Source of the DNA: a bacterium UBP2_UBA2255
GTDB lineage: Bacteria > Edwardsbacteria > AC1 > EtOH8
Direction of reading: 5' to 3'
DNA length: 42,906 nucleotides
Assembly (NCBI GenBank): GCA_002347565.1
Contig: DDXR01000025.1
Coordinates: 71,121-114,026, forward strand
This document shows, one piece after another, positions 15,086 to 24,494 of this stretch. The first letter of the stretch is position 1. Each line of letters opens with the position of its first letter. The translations under genes were made by a program, and so were the position numbers. The notes below the pieces were generated by a model. That model made no database searches, was not told where the DNA came from, and worked only from the letters and a program-made list of their open reading frames with translations.

Positions 15086-16182
15086 GTTGCCGTCAATCCC
15101 AATAGTCTCTGGGTGACCATCCCCGCGGCGCCCGACCGTGCCAGGTCCGCGGCGGACCGCCGCATCGACCGCTGTGTCCGGTGATCGAACAGGACGGCTT
15201 CCACCGCGGCCGCCAGCCGCTCGGCAGTGAGGTCGCGCTCCAGGATCACCACCGCGGCGCCGCCGCGTTCCAGGCTCCGGGCGTTGTGCTCCTGGTGGTT
15301 GCTGGCAGCGTGCGGGAACGGCACCAGGATCGATGGCAGACCACAGGCCAGGGTCTCGGACACGCTGGAGCCGGAACGGGAGACCACCAGATCGCTGGCC
15401 GCGAACGCGGCGGGCATGTTCCCGATGTATGGCAGCACGACCACCTTCATCGGCATTGCCGCCAATTCAGTCCTCGCTCGCGCGCAGTCCCTGGTTCCGG
15501 TCTGGACGATGAACTGGAGTTCGCGCCAGCGCCGGTCGTTGGCCTTGGCCTTGAGGGTGTCGATCATGGCAGTATTCAGGCTGTGGGCTCCTTGGCTGCC
15601 TCCGAACAGCAGTATGGTCTGCTGGGCATGATCCAGGCCGAATCGCGCCGCCCCGTCGGATCGGGAGACCGACCCGATCTCCGGCCGCAGTGGATTTCCG
15701 GTGAATATCACCCTTCGCTTGGGGCGAATCGACTCGGCGCATTCCGGGAAACCGCTGTAGATCTCGGCGGCGCACCCGGCCAGCAGCCGGACCGCCCGGC
15801 TGGGCATGGCATCGAGGGCCAGCAGGCCGACCGGGACGCGCAGCAGCCAGGCCGCCAGCACTGGCGGCGCCGAAACGTACCCGCCCGTCCCCAGCAGCAC
15901 ATCCGGCCGGTCGGCGATCATGTAGAAGAGGGACTGGCAGACGGACCAGGCGAACAGGAACGGGAACGCCAGCTTGCCGGCGATGGATTTTCCCAGAAAT
16001 CCGCGAATCGCTATGTAGCGGAGCGGGTATCCGTCGGCCGGCACCAGCCGGTGCTCGATGCCCCGCCTCGTGCCGATGAAGGATACCTGGTTGGCGGGGC
16101 CGCGGCGCCGCAGCTCAGCGGCGACCGCCAGCCCGGGATAGAGATGCCCGCCGGTCCCGCCGCCGGCCACCAGCAGTTTCAT
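15082..16182 (-). CDS. murG: Lipid II synthase (UDP-GlcNAc:undecaprenyl-PP-MurNAc-pentapeptide GlcNAc transferase)
   Basis: A membrane-associated GT28 glycosyltransferase that turns lipid I into lipid II. ATG 16182 is chosen: GGAGGA lies 3 bases upstream and it gives the canonical MKLLVAGGGTGGHLYPGLAVA. An earlier in-frame ATG at 16197 would add only MRGGS. The protein has 366 residues. The C-terminal donor-binding region CGLPSILVPFPHAASNHQEHNA is intact. Its 5' end overlaps the 3' end of ftsW by 68 bases, which is unusually long for this cluster. Confidence 0.96.
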   Translation of the reverse strand: MKLLVAGGGTGGHLYPGLAVAAELRRRGPANQVSFIGTRRGIEHRLVPADGYPLRYIAIRGFLGKSIAGKLAFPFLFAWSVCQSLFYMIADRPDVLLGTGGYVSAPPVLAAWLLRVPVGLLALDAMPSRAVRLLAGCAAEIYSGFPECAESIRPKRRVIFTGNPLRPEIGSVSRSDGAARFGLDHAQQTILLFGGSQGAHSLNTAMIDTLKAKANDRRWRELQFIVQTGTRDCARARTELAAMPMKVVVLPYIGNMPAAFAASDLVVSRSGSSVSETLACGLPSILVPFPHAASNHQEHNARSLERGGAAVVILERDLTAERLAAAVEAVLFDHRTQRSMRRSAADLARSGAAGMVTQRLLGLTAT

Positions 16183-17347
16183 TGATCCTCCGCGCATAGG
16201 TTTGGAAGCACTGGTGCCCGCGATGGCGCGAGAAATTGAGCATCAGCCCAACCGCCGCGACATTGAACACCAGGGCCGATCCCCCGTAGCTGATGAACGG
16301 CAGCGGCAGTCCGGTCACCGGGAACAGCCCCATGGCCACGCTGATGTTGATGGCGGCGTAGATGAAGATGCCACTGGAGAATCCGATTACCGCCAGCCGC
16401 TCGAACGGGTCACCCAGCTGGCCGGCAGTGCGGAACCCCCGCCACAGCAGGAACAGGAACAGCGACAGCACCAGCAGCCCGAACACCAGGCCGCCCTCCT
16501 CGGCCATGATGGAGAATATGAAATCGGTGTGCGCCTCGGGTACGAACAGCAGCTTCTGCCGGCTTTGCCCGAGCCCGACGCCGAGCGGCCCTCCCGATCC
16601 GATCGCCAACAGCGATTGGTGCACCTGGCTGAGCGTGTTCCGCAAGTGGCCGTCGGCCGTTGCCGCGGCGGCCGCGATCCCGCCCGGGTCGCTCAATGTC
16701 ATCCAGAAACCGCGAACCCTGGCCATGATGTGCGGCCGGGCCAGGGCCGCGATGACGAAGCCCAGCCCGCCCAGCGCCATGGAGGATGACCACACCAGCA
16801 GGTTGGCGCCGCCGGCCAGCAGCATCGCCATGCCCATCCCGCCGACGGCAGCGGCGCTGCCGTAATCGCGCTGCAGCATGACGGCGGCGGTCACCGCGGC
16901 GACCGCCGCCAGCGACAGCGTCAGCTCCCGGGTCGGCCTGGCCATCTCGTTTTCCCTTCCGGCCATGGTGCGGGCCAGGAACAGCACCAGCGCGAACCTG
17001 GCGAGCTCGCCCGTCTGCAACCCGAACAACCAGCCGCGCGACCCCCGGACGGTCGTCCCCGACAGCGCCGTCAGCAGCAGCAGTGCCAGGCTGGCGGCGA
17101 ACAGCGGCACCACCGACCACCGCAGCTTGCGGAAGTTGACCGCGACCGCCGCCGCCATGACGGTTCCGGCGACCAGCAGCCGGGCCAGCTCCCGCTTGAA
17201 GAAGAACAGCCGGTCGAATGAGAATTTCTCGGCGGCGGCGGTCAGATGGGACGAAACACCGTAGCTCATCAGGAAGCCGAAACCGGCAAGGGCCAGCAGC
17301 GCCCCCAGCATCAGGTAGTCAATGTCGCCCCGCTGCATGCCCATCAC
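16115..17347 (-). CDS. ftsW: Septal peptidoglycan glycosyltransferase FtsW (SEDS family)
   Basis: A polytopic SEDS protein that polymerises lipid II with FtsI. It has 410 residues and about ten hydrophobic segments. Family marks are GSRGWLFGLQTGELARFALVLFLA, LLAIGSGGPLGVGLGQSRQKLLFVPEAHTDFIFSI (in part) and GLPLPFISYGGSALV. The ATG overlaps the murD stop (ATGA). The last 20 or so residues are basic (RRRDRRASLSRAGGRR) and are encoded in the overlap with murG. The place between murD and murG favours FtsW over RodA. Confidence 0.93.
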   Translation of the reverse strand: MMGMQRGDIDYLMLGALLALAGFGFLMSYGVSSHLTAAAEKFSFDRLFFFKRELARLLVAGTVMAAAVAVNFRKLRWSVVPLFAASLALLLLTALSGTTVRGSRGWLFGLQTGELARFALVLFLARTMAGRENEMARPTRELTLSLAAVAAVTAAVMLQRDYGSAAAVGGMGMAMLLAGGANLLVWSSSMALGGLGFVIAALARPHIMARVRGFWMTLSDPGGIAAAAATADGHLRNTLSQVHQSLLAIGSGGPLGVGLGQSRQKLLFVPEAHTDFIFSIMAEEGGLVFGLLVLSLFLFLLWRGFRTAGQLGDPFERLAVIGFSSGIFIYAAINISVAMGLFPVTGLPLPFISYGGSALVFNVAAVGLMLNFSRHRGHQCFQTYARRINETAGGRRRDRRASLSRAGGRR

Positions 17348-18702
17348 GCAGACTCCCGCACCAGGCGCCGGAACTGGTCGCCCCGATCCTCAAAATCACG
17401 GAACATGTCGAAGCTGGAGCAGCCCGGGGCCAGAATCACAACGTCGCCGGGCCGGGCCTCCTCCCGGGCGATGCTGACGGCGTGCGCCAGGTCATCCGCG
17501 ATCCGGACCCGCTCCAGGCCCAGTGACCGCAGCTCAGTCGCCAGCCGGTCGCGGACCTCGCCGACCAGCACGGCGCACCGCGCCCGGTCCGCGATCTCGC
17601 GCAGGTACGGCGACAGGTCCAGCCCTTTGTCGCGCCCGCCGGCGATCACCACCAGCGGCCGATCGAACGCCCGCAGCGAGCTGACGCCGGCCGCGGCATT
17701 GGTGCACATCGAATTGTTGACATAGGTCACGCCGGCGATCATCGCGACGGTCTCCAAACGGTGAGGCACCCCGGCGAACGAGGACAGGGCGACACGCATC
17801 GCCGACGGCGGCACCTCGAATGCCGACGCGGCGGCGATGGCGGCCAGGGCGTTCTCGACGTTATGCCGCCCCGGCACTTTGAGCGCTGAGACGGGCATCA
17901 CGTCCGTTTCGCTGCCGTCGCGGACCAGCCGCAGCAGCGAACCATCGCTCCACGCTCCTTCGGCCGGCCGCGCCCGCGTGCTGAACCTGAGCCTAATGGA
18001 CCGGGCGGCGGCAGTGTACGTTTCGACGTTCGGATCATCGCCGTTAAGGACCGCGAACTCCCGTTCGCCCTGGTTGGCGAGCAGCCGCCCCTTCAACGTC
18101 GCGTAGGCCGCGAAGCTGGGATGCCGATCCAGATGATCGGGCGTGATGTTGGTGATCACCGCCACGGCCGGGGCGAAGGCCTCGAATGTCTCGATCTGAA
18201 ACGTGCTGACCTCGGCCACGATCACGCTGCGCGCGGTCGCCTCCAGCACCAGCTCGGTCAGCGGCCGCCCGGGAGCCAGGTTTCCGCCAGTCAGGGTGTG
18301 AATGCCCGCTGCCTCCATGATGGCGCCGATCATCGACACCGTGGTCGACTTGCCGTTGGTTCCCGTCACCGCCACGATCCGAGCCGTCGTCGATTGATAG
18401 GCCAGCTCTACTTCGCTGATGACGCGTATGCCCCGGCCGCTGGCCTGCCGCAGGATCGGCACGTCGGCCCTGACCCCGGGGCTGACGACAATCAGGTTGC
18501 TGTCAAGCACTTTTGCGGTGTGCCCCCCAAACTCATATTCAGCGCCCAGCCGTTCAAGTTCCGCCGTCAGCTCCGGCGACCCCGGGTCGATCTCCGACAC
18601 GAACACCGCTGCCAACCGCTGCCGTAGCAGCTTCGCCGCGGCCCGGCCGCTGCGGCCGGCGCCGATCACTGACGCTCGTATCCTGGTGAAATCCAACGGC
18701 AC
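17344..18702 (-). CDS. murD: UDP-N-acetylmuramoyl-L-alanine--D-glutamate ligase
   Basis: A cytoplasmic Mur ligase adding D-Glu, 452 residues. It has the N-terminal Rossmann fold ASVIGAGRSGRAAAKLL, the P-loop VTGTNGKSTTVSM, VAEVSTFQIETFEAF (MurD-type substrate region), NITPDHLDRH, and the C-terminal ligase domain VIAGGRDKGLDLSPY. SPGCSSFDMF in most homologues appears here as APGCSSFDMFRDFEDRG. It starts 9 bases after mraY and overlaps ftsW by 4 bases. Confidence 0.97.
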   Translation of the reverse strand: MPLDFTRIRASVIGAGRSGRAAAKLLRQRLAAVFVSEIDPGSPELTAELERLGAEYEFGGHTAKVLDSNLIVVSPGVRADVPILRQASGRGIRVISEVELAYQSTTARIVAVTGTNGKSTTVSMIGAIMEAAGIHTLTGGNLAPGRPLTELVLEATARSVIVAEVSTFQIETFEAFAPAVAVITNITPDHLDRHPSFAAYATLKGRLLANQGEREFAVLNGDDPNVETYTAAARSIRLRFSTRARPAEGAWSDGSLLRLVRDGSETDVMPVSALKVPGRHNVENALAAIAAASAFEVPPSAMRVALSSFAGVPHRLETVAMIAGVTYVNNSMCTNAAAGVSSLRAFDRPLVVIAGGRDKGLDLSPYLREIADRARCAVLVGEVRDRLATELRSLGLERVRIADDLAHAVSIAREEARPGDVVILAPGCSSFDMFRDFEDRGDQFRRLVRESA

Positions 18703-18711
18703 GGCGGCATC

Positions 18712-19797
18712 CTATCGGATCTTGAGGGTCGAGAGCGCCACCAGCGCGCAGATGAATGCCACGATCCAGAACCGCACCACGATCTTCTGCTCGCTCCAGC
18801 CCATCTTCTGGAAATGATGGTGGACCGGCGTCATCAGGAACACCCGGCGGCCGGTGGCCTTGAACGATGCCACTTGAATGATCACCGAAGCCGCCTCCAT
18901 CACGAACACGCCGCCCACGATCCCCAGCAGGATCTCCTGCTTGATCAGGACCGACATGGTGCCGATCACCCCGCCCAGGGCCAGCGCCCCGGCATCGCCC
19001 ATGAAAACCTCTGCCGGATGGGCGTTGAACCATAGGAAGCCCAGGCTGGCGCCCACCATGGCTGCGCCCATGACCGTCAGCTCCCCCGAGCCCCGCATAA
19101 ACAGGAGGTTGAGGTATTCGGACCACTTGAAGTTGCCGGTGATGTAGCACATCACGGCGTAGGCCGCGGCCGAGAACAGGAACACGCCGATCGCCAGGCC
19201 GTCCAGGCCGTCGGTGAGGTTGACCGCGTTCGAGGTGAAGACGATCACCAGCATCACGAACGGAATGTAGAACCAGCCCAGGTCGATGAATACGTTCTTA
19301 AAGAACAGGAAGCTGGTCTTGGTGGCGAACTCGGGATTCATCGGGTGAAGCTGCAGGTAAAGGGCGATGGCCAGCGCCACCGCGAATTGCCCGGCCAGCT
19401 TCTTGCGGCCGATCAGGCCCTTGGAATTCTTCTTGACCACCTTCAGATAGTCGTCGCAGAAGCCGATCAGACCCAGCCCGGCGGTGGCGAACAGCGAAAC
19501 CTGGATGTAACGGTTGCCCAGATCGGCCCACAGCAGAACCGGGATGATGATCGCGGCCAGGATGATCAGCCCGCCCATGGTCGGCGTTCCGGCCTTCCGC
19601 AGGTGCTCGTGGGGCGCATCCTCGCGCCCGCTGTCCACGATCTGCATGCCCTTCAGCCGGCGGATGATGGCCGGGCCCACCAGGAACGATATCAGGAGCG
19701 CCGTCACCAGGGCTGACGCCGACCGGAACGTGATGTAGCGGAACAGGTTGAACAGATGGGCCTGATCGCTCAGCGGATACAGCAGCGCGTAAAGCAT
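18712..19797 (-). CDS. mraY: Phospho-N-acetylmuramoyl-pentapeptide transferase
   Basis: An integral membrane enzyme that makes lipid I from undecaprenyl phosphate, 361 residues and about ten helices. Signatures seen: GTPTMGGLIIL, the acidic motif CDDYLKVVKKNSKGLIGRKK (20 residues), NAVNLTDGLDGLAIG, and the cytoplasmic histidine motif TPVHHHFQKMGWSEQK near the C-terminus. The ATG shares one base with the murF stop (TGATG), a reinitiation arrangement. Confidence 0.97.
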   Translation of the reverse strand: MLYALLYPLSDQAHLFNLFRYITFRSASALVTALLISFLVGPAIIRRLKGMQIVDSGREDAPHEHLRKAGTPTMGGLIILAAIIIPVLLWADLGNRYIQVSLFATAGLGLIGFCDDYLKVVKKNSKGLIGRKKLAGQFAVALAIALYLQLHPMNPEFATKTSFLFFKNVFIDLGWFYIPFVMLVIVFTSNAVNLTDGLDGLAIGVFLFSAAAYAVMCYITGNFKWSEYLNLLFMRGSGELTVMGAAMVGASLGFLWFNAHPAEVFMGDAGALALGGVIGTMSVLIKQEILLGIVGGVFVMEAASVIIQVASFKATGRRVFLMTPVHHHFQKMGWSEQKIVVRFWIVAFICALVALSTLKIR

Positions 19798-21143
19798 CAG
19801 AGGCTGATGATAGCGTTAACGATGCGCTCGAACTGCATCCCCCGGGACGCCTTGACCAGGACGACATCGCCGAACTTGAGGAGCAGCGGCAGGCGGTGGA
19901 CCAGTTCATCGACGCAGTTGAAATGGGCGGCGACCGCTCCTGCGCCATCGGCGGTCTGGTGGATCTTGGCGGCCAGCCGGCCGGCCGTGAAAACCGCATC
20001 GGCCCGCCGCCCCGCCAGGTAGCCGACTTCCCAATGTCTTTTCTCTTCGATCTCCCCCAACTCCAGCATGTCGCCCAGGATGGCCACCTTGCGCCCGGGG
20101 AGCTCCAGGCCGGCCAATGTCTCGAGCGCGGCCCGCATCGATGCCGGATTGGCGTTGTAGGCGTCGTTGATCAGGAAGAACTTCTCCAGCCGGACAGGCT
20201 CCAGCCGCATCGGTGTCGGCTTCATCGCCGCCAGCGCCCGGGCCGACTGCCCGCGCGGCACCGACAGGGCGTCGCCGACGGCAATGGCCGCCAGGGCGTT
20301 GTATACGTTGTGGCCTCCCAGCATCGGGACAGCGAACCGCGTGTCCCCGACCGTGAAGGCCGATCCCTCGGCAGTGAACCTGATGCCCTCGGCCCGGACA
20401 TCGGCCGACGGGCCGATCCCGAACTGGACCACACGTGCCGGCGATGCGGCCGCGCCCTTGACCACCCAGGGATCATCCGCGTTGGCGATGGCCGTACCCC
20501 GCGCCGGCAGCGACGCGAACAGCTCGGCCTTGGCGCGGGCGACGTTGCCCAGGCTTTTAAGGAACTCGGTATGGCCCTCGCCCACGTTTGTCACCACGCC
20601 GATCAGGGGCATCACCATTGCGCACAGGCCGGCGATCTCGCCCAGGCCGCTCATGCCCAGTTCCATCACCATGGCCTCGTGCTCCCGCGACAGGCGCAGC
20701 AACGAAAGCGGGACCCCGTACTGGTTGTTCAGGTTGCCCTCGTTCTTCAGCACCCGGTACCGCTGCGACAGGACGGCTGCGATCATCTCCTTGGTGGTGG
20801 TCTTGCCGTTGGTCCCGGTCACGGCCACGGCCGGGATTCCGAATCCCACCCGATGACTGCGGGTCCACTCCCTGAGCGCGGCAGCGGTGTCGTCCACGGC
20901 GACCAGTGGGCCCGGCGCTGAACCGGCATCGCCGTCCCGCGCCACCATCGCGCCTGCTGCGCCGGCGGCCAGCGCCTGGGACACGAACCGATGGCCGTCA
21001 TGGTTCGGGCCCCGGATGGCGATGAACAGGTCGCCCGGCGCGACGGCCCGGGAATCGATGCTGACGCCGGTGACCCCGGCGTCGGCCCCCCGCAGCTCGC
21101 CGCCCGTGACCCGGGCGATGTCGGACAGCGCGATCGCTTCCAT
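19797..21143 (-). CDS. murF: UDP-MurNAc-tripeptide--D-alanyl-D-alanine ligase
   Basis: A cytoplasmic ligase adding D-Ala-D-Ala to complete the pentapeptide, 448 residues. It has the N-terminal domain with SIDSRAVAPGDLFIAI, the P-loop VTGTNGKTTTKEM, the central LGMSGLGEIAGL and GHNVYNALAAIAVG, and the C-terminal INDAYNANPASMRAAL and LGDMLELG. No ddl (D-Ala-D-Ala ligase) gene is found in this cluster, so its substrate enzyme must be encoded elsewhere. It starts 6 bases after murE. Confidence 0.97.
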   Translation of the reverse strand: MEAIALSDIARVTGGELRGADAGVTGVSIDSRAVAPGDLFIAIRGPNHDGHRFVSQALAAGAAGAMVARDGDAGSAPGPLVAVDDTAAALREWTRSHRVGFGIPAVAVTGTNGKTTTKEMIAAVLSQRYRVLKNEGNLNNQYGVPLSLLRLSREHEAMVMELGMSGLGEIAGLCAMVMPLIGVVTNVGEGHTEFLKSLGNVARAKAELFASLPARGTAIANADDPWVVKGAAASPARVVQFGIGPSADVRAEGIRFTAEGSAFTVGDTRFAVPMLGGHNVYNALAAIAVGDALSVPRGQSARALAAMKPTPMRLEPVRLEKFFLINDAYNANPASMRAALETLAGLELPGRKVAILGDMLELGEIEEKRHWEVGYLAGRRADAVFTAGRLAAKIHQTADGAGAVAAHFNCVDELVHRLPLLLKFGDVVLVKASRGMQFERIVNAIISL

Positions 21144-21149
21144 CGTCGT

Positions 21150-22610
21150 TCAGGTCGAGCCCGGCCGTTGCCTGATCGCGGCCAGCGCCGTTTCGCGGTC
21201 ATCGAAATGGATCCGCTCGTCGCCGATGATCTGGTAGTCCTCGTGGCCCTTGCCGGCGATGATCACCAGGTCGCCGCGTTGCGCCCGCGCGACGGCGGCG
21301 CGAATGGCCGCTGCCCGGTCGGGCTCGACCCGGTGCGGCCGGTGGTTCAGGCCGGGCAGGATGTCTGCGATGATCGCCTCGGGCCGTTCTCCGCGGGGGT
21401 TGTCTGAGGTCACGAACACCTCGTCGGAGCCATCGGCGGCAGCCCGCCCCATTTGCGGCCGCTTGGCCCGGTCCCGGTCGCCGCCACAGCCGAACACCGT
21501 GATGATCCGGCCCTCGGTCATGGCCCGGGCGGCCGCCAGCAGGCGCGCCAGTTCCTCGGGGGTGTGGGCATAGTCGACAACCACGGTGAAATCCTGCCCG
21601 GCATCGACCCGCTCGAACCGGCCGGGGACGGCCGCAATCCGCTCCAATCCCTGCTTGATGACGTCCAGACCGAGGCCCCGGGCATGGGCGATGGCTGCCG
21701 CGCACAGCGCGTTGCTGACGTTATGTCGCCCCGGCAGGGCCAGCCGCACCGCCGCCGCACGGCCTTCGACCCGCAGCGTAAAGCGGGAGCCATCGATGCT
21801 GCCGGCGATGTCCGACGCCATCACGGTCGCGGTGCGGTCCACGCCGAAATCGATGATCCGGGAGCCGGTCGCTGCGGCCACTTCGTCATATTTAGGATCG
21901 TCGCGGTTGATCACCGCCGCCGCCGCCGCCCCGAGCCCTTCGAACAGTCTCCGCTTAGAGAGGAAATACTGGTCCATGGTGCCGTGGAAATCGAGATGAT
22001 CCTGGGAGAAGTTGGTGAAGGCGGCGACCTGGAACCCGATGCCGGCCACCCGTCGCAATTCGATGCCGTGGGATGAAGCCTCCATCACCACCGTAGCCAC
22101 ACCGGCGTCGCGCATTCGGGCCAGCAGGCGCTGGAGGTCGAGCGATTCGGGCGTGGTGTTGGGGGCCGGCAGTTTCCGGTCGATGATCCAGTAATTGATG
22201 GTTCCCACCAGGCCGGTCCGCCGGCCGGCCGCCTCGAAGATCGACCGCGCCAGGTACGACGTGGTGGTCTTGCCCGCCGTGCCGGTGATCGCAACCATTT
22301 CCATGGCAGCGGCCGGATTGCCATAGAATCGCGCCGCCAGCAGCGCCATCGCCGTCCTGACATCGCCCACCACCACCGCGACCGGCGCCGGAGCGGCGCC
22401 CTCGGCCACGACGGCCGCGGCCCCGGCCCGGATCGCTTCGTCGATGTACCTGCGGCCGTCGTCGCGGTAGCCCGGGATGGCGAAGAACAGGTCGCCGGCT
22501 TTCACCATCCGTGAATCGTACTGCAGCCCGTGCACCTCGATGTCGGGCAACGGCTGGCTGGAATCGCGCAGCAGGTCGCGGTGGCCGTCCAGCAGCTCGG
22601 CCAGCCTCAT
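21150..22610 (-). CDS. murE: UDP-MurNAc-L-Ala-D-Glu--2,6-diaminopimelate ligase
   Basis: A cytoplasmic ligase adding the third stem residue. ATG 22610 (MRLAELL) is chosen; an upstream in-frame start at 22652 lies in the end of ftsI and would add 14 unconserved residues. The protein has 486 residues. The P-loop is TGTAGKTTT (Lys114). YDSRMVKAGDLFFAI binds the UDP-sugar. The loop SDNPRGE carries DNPR, the known determinant for meso-diaminopimelate rather than lysine. This implies Gram-negative-type, DAP-based peptidoglycan. GGGAG about 10 bases upstream may serve as the ribosome site. Confidence 0.96.
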   Translation of the reverse strand: MRLAELLDGHRDLLRDSSQPLPDIEVHGLQYDSRMVKAGDLFFAIPGYRDDGRRYIDEAIRAGAAAVVAEGAAPAPVAVVVGDVRTAMALLAARFYGNPAAAMEMVAITGTAGKTTTSYLARSIFEAAGRRTGLVGTINYWIIDRKLPAPNTTPESLDLQRLLARMRDAGVATVVMEASSHGIELRRVAGIGFQVAAFTNFSQDHLDFHGTMDQYFLSKRRLFEGLGAAAAAVINRDDPKYDEVAAATGSRIIDFGVDRTATVMASDIAGSIDGSRFTLRVEGRAAAVRLALPGRHNVSNALCAAAIAHARGLGLDVIKQGLERIAAVPGRFERVDAGQDFTVVVDYAHTPEELARLLAAARAMTEGRIITVFGCGGDRDRAKRPQMGRAAADGSDEVFVTSDNPRGERPEAIIADILPGLNHRPHRVEPDRAAAIRAAVARAQRGDLVIIAGKGHEDYQIIGDERIHFDDRETALAAIRQRPGST

Positions 22611-22629
22611 CGGCCGCGTTCTCCCGGCG

Positions 22630-24117
22630 TCATTTCGACGCCAACACTGCACGGTTCAACCCCTTCGGCAGGCTGACGGCCCGGGCGGCGATGTTTCTGA
22701 ATACCGGCGCCGCCACGGTGCCGCCGTAAATCCCGCGCTGGGGCTCGTCGAGCACGACGACCACCAGCAGCCGCGGGGCGTCGGCAGGCAGGAACCCGAT
22801 GAACGAGGCAACGTACTTCCCGGGATCGTAGCCGCGCCGGCCGGCGGCCGGTTTCTGGGCAGTCCCGGTCTTGCCCGCCACCGACCATCCCTCCAGCCGC
22901 GCCATCTTCCCCGTGCCCAGGCTGTCGTCGACGCAGCGCCGCAGCAGGCCGACGATCTGCTCGGCCGTCGCCGCCGCGATCACCCGGCGCACCGTGTCTG
23001 CCCGGTCGTATCGCGCAACCGGACGGGCGTTGGCCTCGATCGAGCGCACCAGCCGCGGCCGCAGCAGGTACCCGCCGTTGGCGATGGCGCCGTAGGCCTG
23101 GCACAGCTGGACGGCGCTGACCGACACCCCCTGCCCGAAGCTGATGGTGGCCAGGTTGACCGGCGACCAGTTGCCGGGGCGGGTCAGGACCCCCTCGGTC
23201 TCCCCGGGAAAATTGACGCCGGTCTTGCAGCCGAAGCCGAACGCACGGGCGTACTGGTACAGCCGCTCCTTGCCGACCTGGAAACCAAGCTTGGCCAGGC
23301 AGATGTTGCTGGAGCGGACCAGCGCGTCGGCGACGCTGATCCTGCCGTAGCGGTGGCCCTCCGCCTCGCCGATCCGCCGGTCGGCCACCTGCCAGCTTCC
23401 CATCCCCCCGTCGACCACGTCGGCGGCCGAAACGATGCCGGCGTCAAGGCCGGCCGCCACGGTGATCGGCTTGAACGTCGAGCCGGGCTCGAACTGGGCC
23501 GAAATGGCGCGGTTCAGCAGGGTAGCGGTCTGCCCGGTCAGGCGGGCACCCGGATCGAACGCGGGGTAGCAGGCCAGCGCCAGGATCTCGCCCGTCATCG
23601 GATCGGTGATGACCGCCGTGCCCGAAACAGCTCCGCAGGCCGCCGCGCCGCGCCGCAGCTCCTCATCGGCGATGGCCTGGTAATCGATGTCGATCGTCAG
23701 GCGCAGATCGCAGCCCGACCTCGCCGGCTTGGCAGAATAATCGAGCGATGGGTAGAGGCGCCCGCTGGCGTCCTGCTGTCTGGTCTTCCAGCCGATCTCG
23801 CCCCGCAGCTCGCGGTCGTAGCACCGCTCCAGCCCCTCGATCCCCTGATGGTCGCGGTTGACGAACCCCAGCAGCGGCTGGGCCAGCGACCGGTACGGGT
23901 AGGTCCGGGTGCTGTCGACCGATACCGCCAGCACGCGCCCCTGCCGGTCCATGATCCTCCCCCGCTCGGGCCGGACGCCAATCCGCAGCTGGTGCTGCTT
24001 CTGCGCCAAGTCGCGGTACTGGCCGGCCCGCACCACCTGCAACCACACCAGCCGGCAGGCCAGCACCAGCCAGACCAGGCAGAAGAACCGCAGCACTGCC
24101 TGGGCGCGGGGCTTCAC
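22630..24117 (-). CDS. ftsI: Septal peptidoglycan transpeptidase FtsI (PBP3)
   Basis: A class B penicillin-binding protein, 495 residues. The start is GTG 24117, overlapping the ftsL stop (GTGA); the frame stays open upstream only as a shadow of ftsL. One N-terminal membrane helix (VLRFFCLVWLVLACRLVWLQ) is followed by a dimerisation domain (RGRIMDRQGRVLAVS). The transpeptidase motifs are STFK (Ser213-Lys216), SSN (268-270) and KTG (415-417). There is no C-terminal PASTA domain, unlike SpoVD or PBP2x. It is expected to pair with FtsW encoded in the same operon. Confidence 0.95.
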   Translation of the reverse strand: MKPRAQAVLRFFCLVWLVLACRLVWLQVVRAGQYRDLAQKQHQLRIGVRPERGRIMDRQGRVLAVSVDSTRTYPYRSLAQPLLGFVNRDHQGIEGLERCYDRELRGEIGWKTRQQDASGRLYPSLDYSAKPARSGCDLRLTIDIDYQAIADEELRRGAAACGAVSGTAVITDPMTGEILALACYPAFDPGARLTGQTATLLNRAISAQFEPGSTFKPITVAAGLDAGIVSAADVVDGGMGSWQVADRRIGEAEGHRYGRISVADALVRSSNICLAKLGFQVGKERLYQYARAFGFGCKTGVNFPGETEGVLTRPGNWSPVNLATISFGQGVSVSAVQLCQAYGAIANGGYLLRPRLVRSIEANARPVARYDRADTVRRVIAAATAEQIVGLLRRCVDDSLGTGKMARLEGWSVAGKTGTAQKPAAGRRGYDPGKYVASFIGFLPADAPRLLVVVVLDEPQRGIYGGTVAAPVFRNIAARAVSLPKGLNRAVLASK

Positions 24118-24494
24118 GGCTGGCTCCAGGCAGCCCGCACCGGTTGGAGCACGGAGGCCCATGCGCCGCCGCCATCGCCCGCCGCCGGCGGAGTGAGCAT
24201 CACCACCATCTGCTGCCGGTCGGGATACCGCATGCCGAGCTGCCCTGACGCGATCGCCTCCAGCCGGCCCGGGTAGCCCAGGCGCTGGATCTCGACCAGC
24301 AGCGATTTCTGCCGGGTACGCACGTCCGATAGCAAACGCTCCTTGCGCTCGATGCGCGCCAGCTGGCCCGACAACATCGTCTTTTGCCGCACCGAAAGGA
24401 ACAGCACGCCAAAGAGCAGCACCGCGGCCAGCCCCAGCCACCATCCGGTGCGGGGCGCCCGCGATCTGATCTCGTCCCTGGTCAGCAGTCTCAT
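24114..24494 (-). CDS. ftsL: Cell division protein FtsL
   Basis: A small bitopic divisome protein, 126 residues. It has a short basic cytoplasmic tail, one membrane helix (TGWWLGLAAVLLFGVLFLSV), then a coiled coil (about 38-75, QLARIERKERLLSDVRTRQK). The ending RLEAIASGQLGMRYPDRQQMV matches the FtsL/DivIC pattern of a conserved A-x-x-x-LGM element. It overlaps rsmH by ATGA upstream and ftsI by GTGA downstream. FtsL diverges quickly, so the name depends partly on position. Confidence 0.88.
   Translation of the reverse strand: MRLLTRDEIRSRAPRTGWWLGLAAVLLFGVLFLSVRQKTMLSGQLARIERKERLLSDVRTRQKSLLVEIQRLGYPGRLEAIASGQLGMRYPDRQQMVVMLTPPAAGDGGGAWASVLQPVRAAWSQP

Noticed and set aside
24118..24444. Longer FtsI beginning inside ftsL
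   Set aside because: The extra residues are a frame shadow of ftsL. GTG 24117 overlapping the ftsL stop gives the correct membrane anchor.
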